Shown: piece by piece, positions 53,777 through 62,298 of the stretch | Position numbering within the stretch: the first letter of the stretch is position 1 | Layout of the letters: every line of letters begins with the position of its first letter | NCBI GenBank assembly: GCA_035999765.1 | Contig: CP108521.1 | Span: forward strand, 2,108,001 to 2,172,000 | Source of the DNA: Streptomyces sp. NBC_01231 | GTDB taxonomy: Bacteria; Actinomycetota; Actinomycetes; Streptomycetales; Streptomycetaceae | Direction of reading: 5' to 3' | Length of the DNA: 64,000 nucleotides | The notes under the pieces: model-generated | Databases searched by the model: none | What the model was told of the DNA's origin: nothing | The model's input: the letters and a program-made list of their open reading frames with translations, nothing else | Program-made: the position numbers and the translations under genes

Positions 53777-54448
53777 TCAGCGGTCCGCGTCCAGGGGTTC
53801 CAGGTCCTCGTCCTCGTCCAGGTCGTCCACCACGTCGTCGATCTCGTCGTCGAAGACCGCGCTGACGTCGAAGCGGCAGATCACTCGCTGGGCGTCGGCC
53901 TGCTCGAACGGGGCCTCCAGCCACTCGCCGGGTTCGGGTGCTTCGTCGGCGGCCGTCACCCAGAGGGTGGAGTCGCCCTCCTCCAGTCCGAACTCCTTGT
54001 GCCGGGAGGCGATCTCGTCCGGTTCGAACTCGCCGAACAGCAGCCCCAGGGCACCGTGGACCGTGCCGGATGCCCCCGCGCCGCTGCCGGCCTCCTCGTC
54101 CGCCGCCTCGATCCGCTGGGCCTGCGCCAACAGCCGCTGGGGCTCCACCACGGAGTAGTCGCGGCGGATCAACACGCTGAGGGCGTTCGGTTCCTCGGGG
54201 CCCGTGTACGGCGGGAGCGAGTCGTCCGCTCCGGGGATCTCGAAGGGTGTGACCTCGTCGTATCGGTCGTAGAGAAGTTCGTCGTACGTTTCGGCGGCCG
54301 CGGCCAGCTCGTTGAACGCTTCGTAGACAGCCGGGTCGTCCTCCCCCGACCTGCGTTCGACCGCGGCCAGGTGGCGGTCGAGCGCGGTCTTGACCGCCTC
54401 GGCGGCGGCTCGTACCTCGGCAGCGGTGGGCTGCGCAGCATCAGACAT
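53777..54448 (-). CDS. Acidic hypothetical protein
   Basis: A 223-residue, strongly acidic protein with no catalytic motif I recognise. The N-terminal half is helical (AEVRAAAEAVKTALDRHLAAVERRSGEDDPAVYEAFNELAAAAETYDELLYDRYDEVTPFEI), the middle contains a conserved-looking LSVLIRRDYSVVEP, and the tail is Asp/Glu-rich (DEIDDVVDDLDEDEDLEPLD). Codon use is normal for the genome. The ATG at 54448 has no obvious ribosome site. Divergent from the DUF5703 gene, 47 bases apart. Confidence 0.75.
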   Translation of the reverse strand: MSDAAQPTAAEVRAAAEAVKTALDRHLAAVERRSGEDDPAVYEAFNELAAAAETYDELLYDRYDEVTPFEIPGADDSLPPYTGPEEPNALSVLIRRDYSVVEPQRLLAQAQRIEAADEEAGSGAGASGTVHGALGLLFGEFEPDEIASRHKEFGLEEGDSTLWVTAADEAPEPGEWLEAPFEQADAQRVICRFDVSAVFDDEIDDVVDDLDEDEDLEPLDADR

Positions 54449-54495
54449 AGTGCAGACGCTATCCGTACCGGGCCCCAGCCCGCACAATAGATGCG

Positions 54496-54684
54496 ATGCC
54501 GGAATACGAATTTGTCGACGTCTACGTACCGCGCGGGGTCTCCCGCCAGGACGCCACACGTCTACTGACGGACCATGCCGAGTACGGTCACTGGGAGTTG
54601 GACCGCCTGAGCCTGATGCGCGACGGCAGCCGCCGGGTGCGGCTGCGACGGAGGATCATCCGTCAGGTTCGCGCCACCTGGTGA
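54496..54684 (+). CDS. DUF5703-family small protein
   Basis: A 62-residue basic protein, very conserved in Streptomyces as I recall: EYEFVDVYVPRGVSRQDATRLLTDHAEYGHWELDRLSLMRDGSRRVRLRRRIIRQVRATW. The size and Arg-rich C-terminus suggest a nucleic-acid or protein-binding role, but function is unknown. The intergenic region before it is short (47 bases) and shared with the acidic protein gene. A 13-bp hairpin terminator follows at 54700-54735. Confidence 0.82.
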   Translation: MPEYEFVDVYVPRGVSRQDATRLLTDHAEYGHWELDRLSLMRDGSRRVRLRRRIIRQVRATW

Positions 54685-54699
54685 GCTGAGGCGACGCAA

Positions 54700-54735
54700 A
54701 CGGAGCGGGCCCCGCCGAGGCAGGGCCCGCTCCGT
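54700..54735. terminator. Bidirectional terminator
   Basis: Perfect 13-bp inverted repeat ACGGAGCGGGCCC / GGGCCCGCTCCGT with a 10-base loop, between the convergent DUF5703 and chpC genes. Confidence 0.88.
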
Positions 54736-54794
54736 CGTACGCACCGCGGGGGAGAGAACGCGGTGCTGTCGGTCGCCGTGCGGCTTGTGTGCGT

Positions 54795-55742
54795 CTACGC
54801 GGAGGCGCGGCCCTTCCGGTAGAGCACGGTGCCCGCCAGCAGCGCCCCCGCACCCATCGGCAGGGCGAGGCCCATCGGCAGCTCGCTGCCGGTCTGCGCG
54901 AGCTGCGCTGAGCCCGTCGGCCGGGTCGCCACGAACCGGGCTCCGGGCTGGTTGGCGTGCGCGGAGCCGACCTGCGTCCCATCGACCGGGGTGGTCGGAA
55001 CACCGGGGCGGCTGGGTTCCACCGGGTTGCCGGGGGTCCCGGGGTGGCCCGGAGTGCCGGGGTGGCCGGGGGTGCCAGGGTGGCCGGGGTGGCCCGGCTG
55101 CTGGGGACCACTGGGCGGGGTCGTCCTGTCGCCGCCGCCCGGAGGCGTGCTCGAGTGTCCGCCGCCGGCAGCGTCGCCGTTCGCACAGCCGTCGGCCGTG
55201 GTGGCGTTGCCGATCCCGATGATGTCGACGCTGTTGCCGCAGACGTTCACCGGTGCGTCGATCGGCACCTCGACGTGGTTGCCGGATCCGACGCCTGGCG
55301 AGCCGCCGGCGTGCGAGCCCCCAGAGCCCCCGTGACCACCGTGACCTCCGTGACCGGAGTGACCGCCATGGCTGCCGTGACCACCCGAGCCGCCGTAGCC
55401 GCCCGAGTCACCGTCTCCGCCCGAGCCGCCGTAACCACCCGAGTCACCGTCCTCGCCCGAGTCGCCGTAGCCACCGGACCCGCCGCCCCCGGTCCTGACG
55501 TCGGTGTTGACGCACTTGTTGCCCATCGCCGGGTTGAGGAGCCCGACGACGTTGACCGTGTTGCCGCAGACGTTCACCGGTGCGTGCAGCGGCGCCTGCA
55601 CCGAGTTGCCCGACAGCACGCCGGGCGAGTCGGCGCTCGCCCCGCTCGCGAACGAGCCGGCGTGCGCGGCACCGCCGGTGGCGGCGATCACGCCGGTCGC
55701 GGCGGCCACGGTCATCAGGCCCTTGCGGGTGACCTGTCGCAT
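54795..55742 (-). CDS. chpC: Long chaplin with sortase signal (ChpC-like)
   Basis: A 315-residue secreted surface protein. A signal sequence ends near residue 29. Two chaplin domains follow, about 41-79 and 150-189, each with a paired cysteine (Cys59/Cys77, Cys168/Cys186). Between them is a Gly/Ser/His/Asp-rich linker of repeats (GGYGGSGGDGDS and GGHGGHGG types); after them a PGHPGT collagen-like repeat, then the sortase motif LAQTG at 281-285, a hydrophobic span and a basic tail (RKGRASA). Sortase anchors long chaplins to the wall, where with short chaplins they coat aerial hyphae. Encoded 160 bases downstream of chpH. Confidence 0.94.
   Translation of the reverse strand: MRQVTRKGLMTVAAATGVIAATGGAAHAGSFASGASADSPGVLSGNSVQAPLHAPVNVCGNTVNVVGLLNPAMGNKCVNTDVRTGGGGSGGYGDSGEDGDSGGYGGSGGDGDSGGYGGSGGHGSHGGHSGHGGHGGHGGSGGSHAGGSPGVGSGNHVEVPIDAPVNVCGNSVDIIGIGNATTADGCANGDAAGGGHSSTPPGGGDRTTPPSGPQQPGHPGHPGTPGHPGTPGHPGTPGNPVEPSRPGVPTTPVDGTQVGSAHANQPGARFVATRPTGSAQLAQTGSELPMGLALPMGAGALLAGTVLYRKGRASA
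55035..55092 (-). repeat. 18-bp coding repeat in chpC (PGHPGT units)
   Basis: Three tandem 18-base units encoding PGHPGT near residues 215-238 of the long chaplin; slippage-prone, so repeat number may vary between strains. Confidence 0.6.
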
Positions 55743-55902
55743 TTGCTGAATTCCTGCCTTCGACCTTGTCCCGAAATCTCGACGTTCGGAAAGAACGGTA
55801 AGAACCGTGAAGAGCTCTTCCGAAATGGCCGGTCGGCCCCGGGGCGCATGGCGTGCGCTCCGGGGCCGATCAGCTCAGCCCCTCACGGGGCGACGCACAA
55901 CG

Positions 55903-56136
55903 TCACTTGTTGATGCAGGTGTTGCCGAACGCGGGGTTCAGCAGCCCGATCACGGAGACCGTGTTGCCACAGGCGTTCACCGGGACGTGAACCGGAACCT
56001 GGACCACGTTGCCGGACAGGACGCCCGGGGAGTGCACGGCGGCACCCTGGGCACCGGAGTCGGCAACGGCCATGCCCGCACCCGCGAGAACCAGACCACC
56101 AGTGACAGCAGCAGCGGCGAAAACGTTCTTGATCAT
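55903..56136 (-). CDS. chpH: Short chaplin ChpH
   Basis: A 77-residue secreted chaplin: signal sequence about 1-26 (MIKNVFAAAAVTGGLVLAGAGMAVA), then one chaplin domain with Cys56 and Cys74 forming a disulfide. Short chaplins assemble into the amyloid rodlet layer that makes aerial hyphae and spores hydrophobic. Length equals S. coelicolor ChpH. The ATG has an ideal GAGGAGG site 5 bases upstream, but the leader can fold so that this site is base-paired (feature at 56137-56203). Confidence 0.95.
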   Translation of the reverse strand: MIKNVFAAAAVTGGLVLAGAGMAVADSGAQGAAVHSPGVLSGNVVQVPVHVPVNACGNTVSVIGLLNPAFGNTCINK

Positions 56137-56203
56137 TATTCCTCCTCGTTGGCAATGCGATCCCATGTAGCGGATCGCATCACCTGTAACGAGGAAGGAG
56201 TAA
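56137..56203 (-). promoter_or_regulatory. chpH leader with self-complementary ribosome site
   Basis: Read 5' to 3' on the minus strand, the leader holds TCCTTCCTCGTT (56200-56189), a perfect 9-bp hairpin ATGCGATCC / GGATCGCAT (56180-56155) and AACGAGGAGGA (56150-56140), which includes the ribosome site. The first and last can pair over 11 bp with one bulged base, enclosing the hairpin and hiding the ribosome site. Base pairing is seen in the sequence; control of translation is inferred. Confidence 0.55.
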
Positions 56204-56292
56204 TCGAGCTACGAGCTTATCGTCGCATTCACTCTTCTCAGTCGATTCCGTACGGGCGCGCGAATGCTGAAGTTTCGTTTCAGTGGGCGAAT

Positions 56293-57618
56293 TCAGGACG
56301 CGTCGAGGAACCTGTCGAGCACCCGCACGCCGAACTTGAGCCCCTCCACCGGGACGCGCTCGTCGACTCCGTGGAACATGCCGGCGAAGTCCAGCTCCGG
56401 CGGCAGCTGGAGCGGGGCGAAGCCGAAGCCCCGGATTCCCAGGTCGTCGAAGGACTTGGCGTCCGTCCCGCCGGAGAGCATGTAGGGGATGGCCTTCGCG
56501 GTCGGGTCCTCGGCGAGCAGCGAGGACTGCATCGCCTCCACCAGCGCCCCGTCGAAGCTGGTCTCCAGGGCCTTGTCGGAGTGCACGTCCTCGCGTCGCA
56601 CGTTCGGACCGAGGATGCGGTCGAGGTCGGCGAGGAACTCCTCCTCGTGCCCCGGCAGGAAACGTCCGTCCACATGCGCGGTCGCTTCGCCCGGGATGAC
56701 GTTGACCTTGTAACCGGCGCCCAGCTGAGTCGGGTTGGCCGTGTTACGGAGGGTCGCGCCGATGAGCTTGGCGATGCCGCCGAGCCGGGCGAGGGTGGCC
56801 TCCATGTCCTCCGGGTCGAGCTCGGTGCCGAGCGCGTCGCCGAGTTCGTCGAGGAAGGCCCGGGTCGTCTTGGTGACCCGCACCGGGAACGTGTGCCGGC
56901 CGAGCCGGGCGACGGCCTCGGACAGTTCGGTGATGGCGTTGTCCCGGTGGATCATCGACCCGTGCCCGGCGGTGCCGGCCACCTTCAGCTTCATCCAGTG
57001 CATGCCCTTCTCGGCCGTCTGGATCAGATAGAGCCGCCGCTGCTCGCTCACGGTGAACGAGAACCCGCCGACCTCGCTGATCGCCTCCGTGACGCCCTCG
57101 AAGAGATCGGGGTGGTTCTTGACGAGGTGCTTGGCGCCGTACGTGCCGCCCGCCTCCTCGTCGGCGAGGAAAGCGAGGACGATGTCGCGCGGGGGCCTGC
57201 GCCCGCTGCGCAGCCGGTCGCGGACGACCGCCAGGGTCATCGCGTCCATGTCCTTCATGTCGACCGCCCCGCGCCCCCACACGCACCCGTCGGCGATCTC
57301 GCCGGAGAAGGGGTGGTGGGTCCAGTCGTCGGCGTTGGCCGGTACGACGTCGGTGTGGCCGTGGATGAGCAGGGCGGGCCGGGACCGGTCCTCGCCCTCG
57401 ATCCGGGCCACCGTGGAGGCGCGCCCCGGGTGCGATTCGAAGATCTGCGGTTCGAGCCCCACCTCGGCGAGCTTCTCGGCGACGTACTCGGCCGCCTTGC
57501 GCTCGCCGGGTCCCGAGTGGTCGCCGTAGTTGCTGGTGTCGATCTGGATCAGTTCGCGGCAGAGGTCCACGACCTCGTCCTCGCCGGTGACGCCCCTGGC
57601 CGTGTCCGTCTCGCTCAC
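56293..57618 (-). CDS. M20-family metallopeptidase (dipeptidase/ArgE/DapE-like)
   Basis: A 441-residue dizinc peptidase. Metal-binding motifs are in order: HGHTDVVPANADDW, GRGAVDMKDMDAM with bridging Asp, the catalytic pair in FLADEEAGGTYG, and C-terminal SGGTDAKSF. A dimerisation lid (KGMHWMKLKVAGTAGHGSM) interrupts the catalytic domain as in the family. Substrate unknown; related actinobacterial enzymes act on dipeptides or acylated amino acids. The GTG at 57618 has an ideal GGGAGGA upstream; an ATG at 57660 is an alternative. Upstream 210 bases to the tRNA contain its promoter. Confidence 0.92.
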   Translation of the reverse strand: MSETDTARGVTGEDEVVDLCRELIQIDTSNYGDHSGPGERKAAEYVAEKLAEVGLEPQIFESHPGRASTVARIEGEDRSRPALLIHGHTDVVPANADDWTHHPFSGEIADGCVWGRGAVDMKDMDAMTLAVVRDRLRSGRRPPRDIVLAFLADEEAGGTYGAKHLVKNHPDLFEGVTEAISEVGGFSFTVSEQRRLYLIQTAEKGMHWMKLKVAGTAGHGSMIHRDNAITELSEAVARLGRHTFPVRVTKTTRAFLDELGDALGTELDPEDMEATLARLGGIAKLIGATLRNTANPTQLGAGYKVNVIPGEATAHVDGRFLPGHEEEFLADLDRILGPNVRREDVHSDKALETSFDGALVEAMQSSLLAEDPTAKAIPYMLSGGTDAKSFDDLGIRGFGFAPLQLPPELDFAGMFHGVDERVPVEGLKFGVRVLDRFLDAS

Positions 57619-57828
57619 GCTGCTTCCTCCCGCACTGTCGCCGCTGGTGGTCCCTGCCATCCTCCCCCTCCCCCGGTCGCACCCCAAGAGCGGTCCCGGC
57701 CCGTCACACCGCGTTCACGCACGAAGGGGGTGAGATCAGCGGGGCGGGGGGTGATCAGGGGCCTGTCCAAAGCCTGGTAATGTTTCCTGTGTCGCCGCGG
57801 GGTCACTCCCGCACGCGACAGACACCTT

Positions 57829-57913
57829 GTCCGGGTGGCGGAATGGCAGACGCGCTAGCTTGAGGTGCTAGTGCCCTTTATCGGGCGTGGGGGTTCAAGT
57901 CCCCCCTCGGACA
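57829..57913 (+). tRNA. tRNA-Leu (anticodon GAG)
   Basis: An 85-nt class II tRNA. The acceptor stem GTCCGGG/CTCGGAC pairs with one G-U; the anticodon stem CTAGC/GCTAG encloses TTGAGGT, anticodon GAG, reading CUC/CUU; a long variable arm (TGCCC-TTTA-TCGGGCG) and the T arm GGGGG-TTCAAGT-CCCCC are intact. CCA is not encoded. A strong hairpin follows. Confidence 0.96.
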
Positions 57914-57931
57914 CTGACGAATGAAACTGAC

Positions 57932-57958
57932 GAAGACCCCTGTTGACCAGGGGTCTTC
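57932..57958 (+). terminator. Terminator after tRNA-Leu
   Basis: Perfect 11-bp inverted repeat GAAGACCCCTG / CAGGGGTCTTC with a 5-base loop, followed by TGCTTTTCC. Confidence 0.9.
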
Positions 57959-58232
57959 TGCTTTTCCGGGACTCAGGATCCGCAATCGGGCTCGTGCGGC
58001 CGCCCTTTGATGTGTGCGATCTCTCCTTCCGTGGACGAACCTGCTGGTCAGCACCCGTTCGCTGGGCTCCCGGGCCGCCTCGGACGGCCGCCCCGACTGG
58101 CCGTTCGAGGCGGCCGAACCTAGCTTCGTACTAAAATTTCCGGCTTGTTACGTGAGCTGGACCGGACAACCCCAGGCAGACCTGCGGACCCGCCGGCGCC
58201 CCGGGCTTCCGGGAACGAGACGCGAGGACCCG
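57959..58232 (+). other. Leader/promoter region of the Pls-like gene
   Basis: Together with the tRNA terminator this fills the 319-base gap 57914-58232. The only notable element is an unusual AT-rich patch, TACTAAAATTT at 58128-58138, about 95 bases before the ATG, which could supply a -10 box; no matching -35 is clear. No other gene seen. Confidence 0.4.
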
Positions 58233-61200
58233 ATGGCAGCCACACACGAGAGCAGCGCTCTCGGTCTGCTCGACGAAGAGATCCGCGAACGGTTCGGCGA
58301 CACGGCACGCTTCTCCGGAGGGCCGGCCGCCTCCCCGCGCACGCTCGTGGACGTCTTCGACGCTTCCGTACGGTCGTATCCGAACGAACTCGCCCTGGAC
58401 GACGGCACGACGCAGCTCACCTACCGCGCGCTGGCCGGGGAGGTGGAGCGACTGCGGCGGCGGCTCGCGCACGCCGGGGTGGGACTGGGTGACCGCGTGG
58501 GCGTCCGGGTGCCGTCCGGGACCAATGACCTGTACGTGGCGGTCCTCGCGGTGCTGGCCGCGGGCGCCGCCTATGTGCCCGTGGACGCGGAGGACCCGGA
58601 CGAGCGGGCCGAGTTGGTGTTCGGGGAGGCGGCCGTGCGGGCCGTCGTCGGGGGCGGTCACGAACTGACCGTCCACGGTCGGTCCGAGATTCCCGCCGCG
58701 CGTCCCGGCATCGAGCACGACGCCTGGATCATCTTCACCTCCGGGTCCACCGGGAAGCCCAAGGGTGTCGCCGTCAGCCACCGCAGTGCCGCCGCCTTCG
58801 TGGACGCCGAGGCCGCGCTGTTCCTCACCGAGGACCCGATCGGCCCCGGGGACCGGGTCATGGCCGGGTTGTCGGTCGCGTTCGACGCGTCCTGCGAGGA
58901 GATGTGGCTGGCGTGGCGGTACGGGGCCTGTCTGGTGCCGGTGCCGCGTGCCCAGGTCAGGAGCGGTGCCGATCTCGGGCCCTGGCTGGTCGAGCAGGAG
59001 ATCACCGTCGTGTCGACGGTACCGACGCTGGCCGCGCTGTGGGAGCCCGAGACCCTCAACGACGTACGGCTGCTGATCTTCGGCGGTGAGGCGTGCCCGC
59101 CCGAGCTGACACAGCGGCTGGTGACGGAGGGGCGCGAGGTGTGGAACACCTACGGGCCCACCGAGGCGACCGTCGTGGCCTGTGCCTCGCTGCTGAGCGG
59201 CGAGGAGCCGATCCGGATCGGGCTGCCGCTGGACGGCTGGGAGCTGGCGGTCGTCGACGAGGCCGGGGAGCCCGTGCCGATGGGCTCCAGCGGTCAGCTG
59301 GTGATCGGCGGGGTGGGCCTCGCCCGGTACCTCGACGCAGAGAAGGACGCGGAGAAGTACGCGCCGCTGGAGTCCCTGGGCTGGGAGCGGGCGTACCGCA
59401 GCGGTGACCTGGTCAAGGCGGAGCCCGAAGGCCTGGTGTTCCTCGGGCGGGCCGACGAGCAGATCAAGCTCGGCGGGCGGCGCATCGAGCTCGGCGAGGT
59501 GGACGCGGCACTGCAGGCGCTGCCCGGTGTCGCCGGGGCCGCCGCCGCCGTACGGACCGCTCGCAGCGGCAATCAGCTCCTCGTCGGGTATGTCGTCACC
59601 CAGGAGGGCTGGGACCACGCGACGGCCGTCGAGAAGCTGCGCGCCGAGTTGCCCGCGGCCCTGGTGCCGCTGCTCGCGCCGGTCGCCGAGCTGCCGACCC
59701 GGACCAGCGGCAAGGTCGACCGGGCCGCCCTGCCCTGGCCGTTGGAGGAGCTGGACGGCAAGGGTCCCGCCGAGCAGCTCTACGGCACCGAGGCCTGGCT
59801 GGCCGAGCAGTGGAGCGAGGTGCTCGGCATCCCCGTGACGAGCGCGCGGGACGACTTCTTCGCCATCGGCGGTGGCAGTCTCGCCGCCGCCCAGCTGACG
59901 ACCCGGCTGCGTACCCGCCACCCGAGCGCCGCCGTCCTCGACATCTACCAGCAGCCGGTGCTGCGGAAGCTGGCCCGGCATCTGGAGGAATCGGCACAGG
60001 ACGACGGTGCCGTGCGGGTGATCGCTCCGGTTCCGGTGCGGGCCCAGGTGGTCCAGCTCCTCCTGCTGCTTCCCCTGTTCACCGTGCTCGGGCTGCGCTG
60101 GACCGTCGTGCTGGCCGCGCTCGGGAACCTGCTGCCCGGGTACGCCTGGCTGCCGACCGCCCCGTGGTGGCTCGTCGGCGCCGGGGCACTGCTCTTCTTC
60201 AGCCCGCCGGGTCGGCTCGCGATCGCCGCGGGCGGGGCACGGCTGCTCCTCAAGGGGGTCAGGCCGGGGCGGTACGCGCGCGGTGGCAGCGTGCACCTGC
60301 GGCTGTGGGCCGCCGAACGGCTGGCCGAGTTCAGCGGGGCGACCTCGCTGACCGGGTCGTGGCTGGAGCGGTACGCGCGGGCGCTGGGCGCCAAGGTCGG
60401 ACCGGACGTGGACCTGCACTCGCTGCCGCCGGTCACCGGCATGCTCAAGCTGGGCCGGGGCGCGGCCGTCGAGTCCGAGGTGGACCTGTCCGGCTGGTGG
60501 CTGGACGGCGACCGGCTGGAGATCGGCCCGGTCAAGGTGGGCGCGCACGCCGTCGTCGGCACCCGCGGCATCCTCTTCCCGGGGGCCCGGGTCGGCAAGC
60601 GGGCCGAGGTGGCGCCGGGTTCCGCGGTCACCGGTCAGGTTCCGACCGGGCAGCGGTGGGCGGGCGCCCCCGCGGCCAAACTCGGCAAGGCCAAGCGCAA
60701 CTGGCCCAAGGAACGGCCGGCGCGGGGCACGTACTGGCGCGTGATGTACGGCCTGTCGGGCTTCGCGCTGAGCGCGCTGCCGGTACTGGCGGGCGCCGCC
60801 GCGCTCCTGGTGGGCCGCTTCTTCGTCACGCCCGAGGTGACGGCCTCGGGTGTCGCGCTCGGCCTCGTTCCGGCGACCCTCGCCTTCGGGCTGGCGTACG
60901 CGCTGCTGCTCCTGGTCGCCGTACGGCTGCTCAGCCTGGGCCTGCGCGAGGGCACGCATCCCACGCACAGCCGGATCGGCTGGCAGGCGTGGACGGTCAC
61001 GCAGCTGATGGACCGCTCCCGCGAGACGCTGTTCCCGCTGTACGCCGGGCTGGTCACGCCGGTGTGGCTGCGGCTGCTGGGGATGCGGATCGGGCGGGGC
61101 GCCGAGGTGTCGACCGTGCTGGCGCTGCCCAGCCTGACGACGGTCGGTGAGGGCGCGTTCCTGGCCGACGACACGCTGACCGCGCCGTACGAGCTCGGTG

Positions 61201-62105
61201 GCGGCTGGATGCGGATCGGCCGGGCGGAGATCGGACGGCGGGCCTTCCTCGGGAACTCGGGGATGACCGCGCCGGGACGGTCCGTGCCGGACGGCGGGCT
61301 GGTCGGGGTGCTGTCCGCCACGCCGAAGAAGGCGAAGAAGGGCAGCTCGTATCTGGGGCTGCCGCCGATGAAGCTGCCGCGTGCGGCGACCGGCGGCGAC
61401 CAGAGCCGGACGTACGACCCGCCGGCCCGGCTGCTGTGGGCGCGTGGGCTGGTGGAGCTGTGCCGGCTCGTGCCGGTGTTCTGCTCGGCCGCGCTGGCCG
61501 TGCTGACGGTGGCCGCGCTGTGCGCGCTCGGGTCCGCCGGCGCGCTGGGCGCGTGGGCGCCGCTGCTCTCGGGGCTGGTGTTGCTCGGGGCGGGATTCGT
61601 GGCGGGCCTGGTGTCCGTCGTCGCCAAGTGGGTGCTCGTGGGGCGCCACCGCAGCGGGGAGCATCCGCTGTGGAGCGGGTACGTGTGGCGCAACGAGCTG
61701 GCGGACACCTTCGTGGAGGTGCTGGCGGTGCCGTGGCTGGCGGGTTCCGTGCCCGGTACGCCGGTGCTGACGGCGTGGCTGCGCGGGCTCGGGGCGCGGA
61801 TCGGCCGGGGGGTGTGGGTGGAGAGCTACTGGCTGCCCGAGACCGACCTGGTGACGCTGGAGGACGCGGCGACCGTGAACCGGGGCTGTGTGCTCCAGAC
61901 GCACCTCTTCCACGACCGGATCTTGCGGACGGATACTGTGGTCCTCCGTGAGGGCGCGACGTTGGGCCCTGGCGGAATCGTCCTGCCCGGCAGCACGATC
62001 GGCGCCCGTACGACACTGGGGCCGGCATCGCTGGTGATGGCGGCGGAGTCCGTTCCCGACGACACCCGCTGGCTGGGCAACCCGATCGAGTCATGGCGTT
62101 CCTGA
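58233..62105 (+). CDS. Pls-like single-module nonribosomal peptide synthetase (membrane)
   Basis: A 1290-residue protein with the layout of epsilon-poly-L-lysine synthetase. An adenylation domain (about 20-510; A3 FTSGSTGKPKG 168-178, A5 NTYGPTE 305-311, A8 GRADEQIKLGGRRIE 405-419, TSGK 491-494) is followed by a carrier domain whose pantetheine serine is Ser549 in GGGSL. The C-terminal half alternates membrane spans with three hexapeptide/acyltransferase-like domains (PGARVGKRAEVAPGSAV, IGRGAEVSTVLALPSLTTVGEGAFL, IGRGVWVESYWLPETDLVTLEDAATVNRGCVLQTHLF). Such enzymes polymerise one amino acid iteratively; the monomer cannot be read by eye. The ATG has GAGG 5 bases upstream. Confidence 0.9.
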   Translation: MAATHESSALGLLDEEIRERFGDTARFSGGPAASPRTLVDVFDASVRSYPNELALDDGTTQLTYRALAGEVERLRRRLAHAGVGLGDRVGVRVPSGTNDLYVAVLAVLAAGAAYVPVDAEDPDERAELVFGEAAVRAVVGGGHELTVHGRSEIPAARPGIEHDAWIIFTSGSTGKPKGVAVSHRSAAAFVDAEAALFLTEDPIGPGDRVMAGLSVAFDASCEEMWLAWRYGACLVPVPRAQVRSGADLGPWLVEQEITVVSTVPTLAALWEPETLNDVRLLIFGGEACPPELTQRLVTEGREVWNTYGPTEATVVACASLLSGEEPIRIGLPLDGWELAVVDEAGEPVPMGSSGQLVIGGVGLARYLDAEKDAEKYAPLESLGWERAYRSGDLVKAEPEGLVFLGRADEQIKLGGRRIELGEVDAALQALPGVAGAAAAVRTARSGNQLLVGYVVTQEGWDHATAVEKLRAELPAALVPLLAPVAELPTRTSGKVDRAALPWPLEELDGKGPAEQLYGTEAWLAEQWSEVLGIPVTSARDDFFAIGGGSLAAAQLTTRLRTRHPSAAVLDIYQQPVLRKLARHLEESAQDDGAVRVIAPVPVRAQVVQLLLLLPLFTVLGLRWTVVLAALGNLLPGYAWLPTAPWWLVGAGALLFFSPPGRLAIAAGGARLLLKGVRPGRYARGGSVHLRLWAAERLAEFSGATSLTGSWLERYARALGAKVGPDVDLHSLPPVTGMLKLGRGAAVESEVDLSGWWLDGDRLEIGPVKVGAHAVVGTRGILFPGARVGKRAEVAPGSAVTGQVPTGQRWAGAPAAKLGKAKRNWPKERPARGTYWRVMYGLSGFALSALPVLAGAAALLVGRFFVTPEVTASGVALGLVPATLAFGLAYALLLLVAVRLLSLGLREGTHPTHSRIGWQAWTVTQLMDRSRETLFPLYAGLVTPVWLRLLGMRIGRGAEVSTVLALPSLTTVGEGAFLADDTLTAPYELGGGWMRIGRAEIGRRAFLGNSGMTAPGRSVPDGGLVGVLSATPKKAKKGSSYLGLPPMKLPRAATGGDQSRTYDPPARLLWARGLVELCRLVPVFCSAALAVLTVAALCALGSAGALGAWAPLLSGLVLLGAGFVAGLVSVVAKWVLVGRHRSGEHPLWSGYVWRNELADTFVEVLAVPWLAGSVPGTPVLTAWLRGLGARIGRGVWVESYWLPETDLVTLEDAATVNRGCVLQTHLFHDRILRTDTVVLREGATLGPGGIVLPGSTIGARTTLGPASLVMAAESVPDDTRWLGNPIESWRS

Positions 62106-62298
62106 GCGCGGCTCGGCCGGGATCGGGACCGGTCCGGCGGATCAGGTCGCGGGAAGGCCGGCGGGGCCCCGTGAACGCCGGTGAGCGGGGGCGGTCACGC
62201 GTGCCGGCCTCCGCGCCTGCGGCATGATCTACCGGACAAACCCTCAGTACGGCACACCGGCACGACGTCCGAGCACAGCGCAGGGAGCAGACGCAGCA

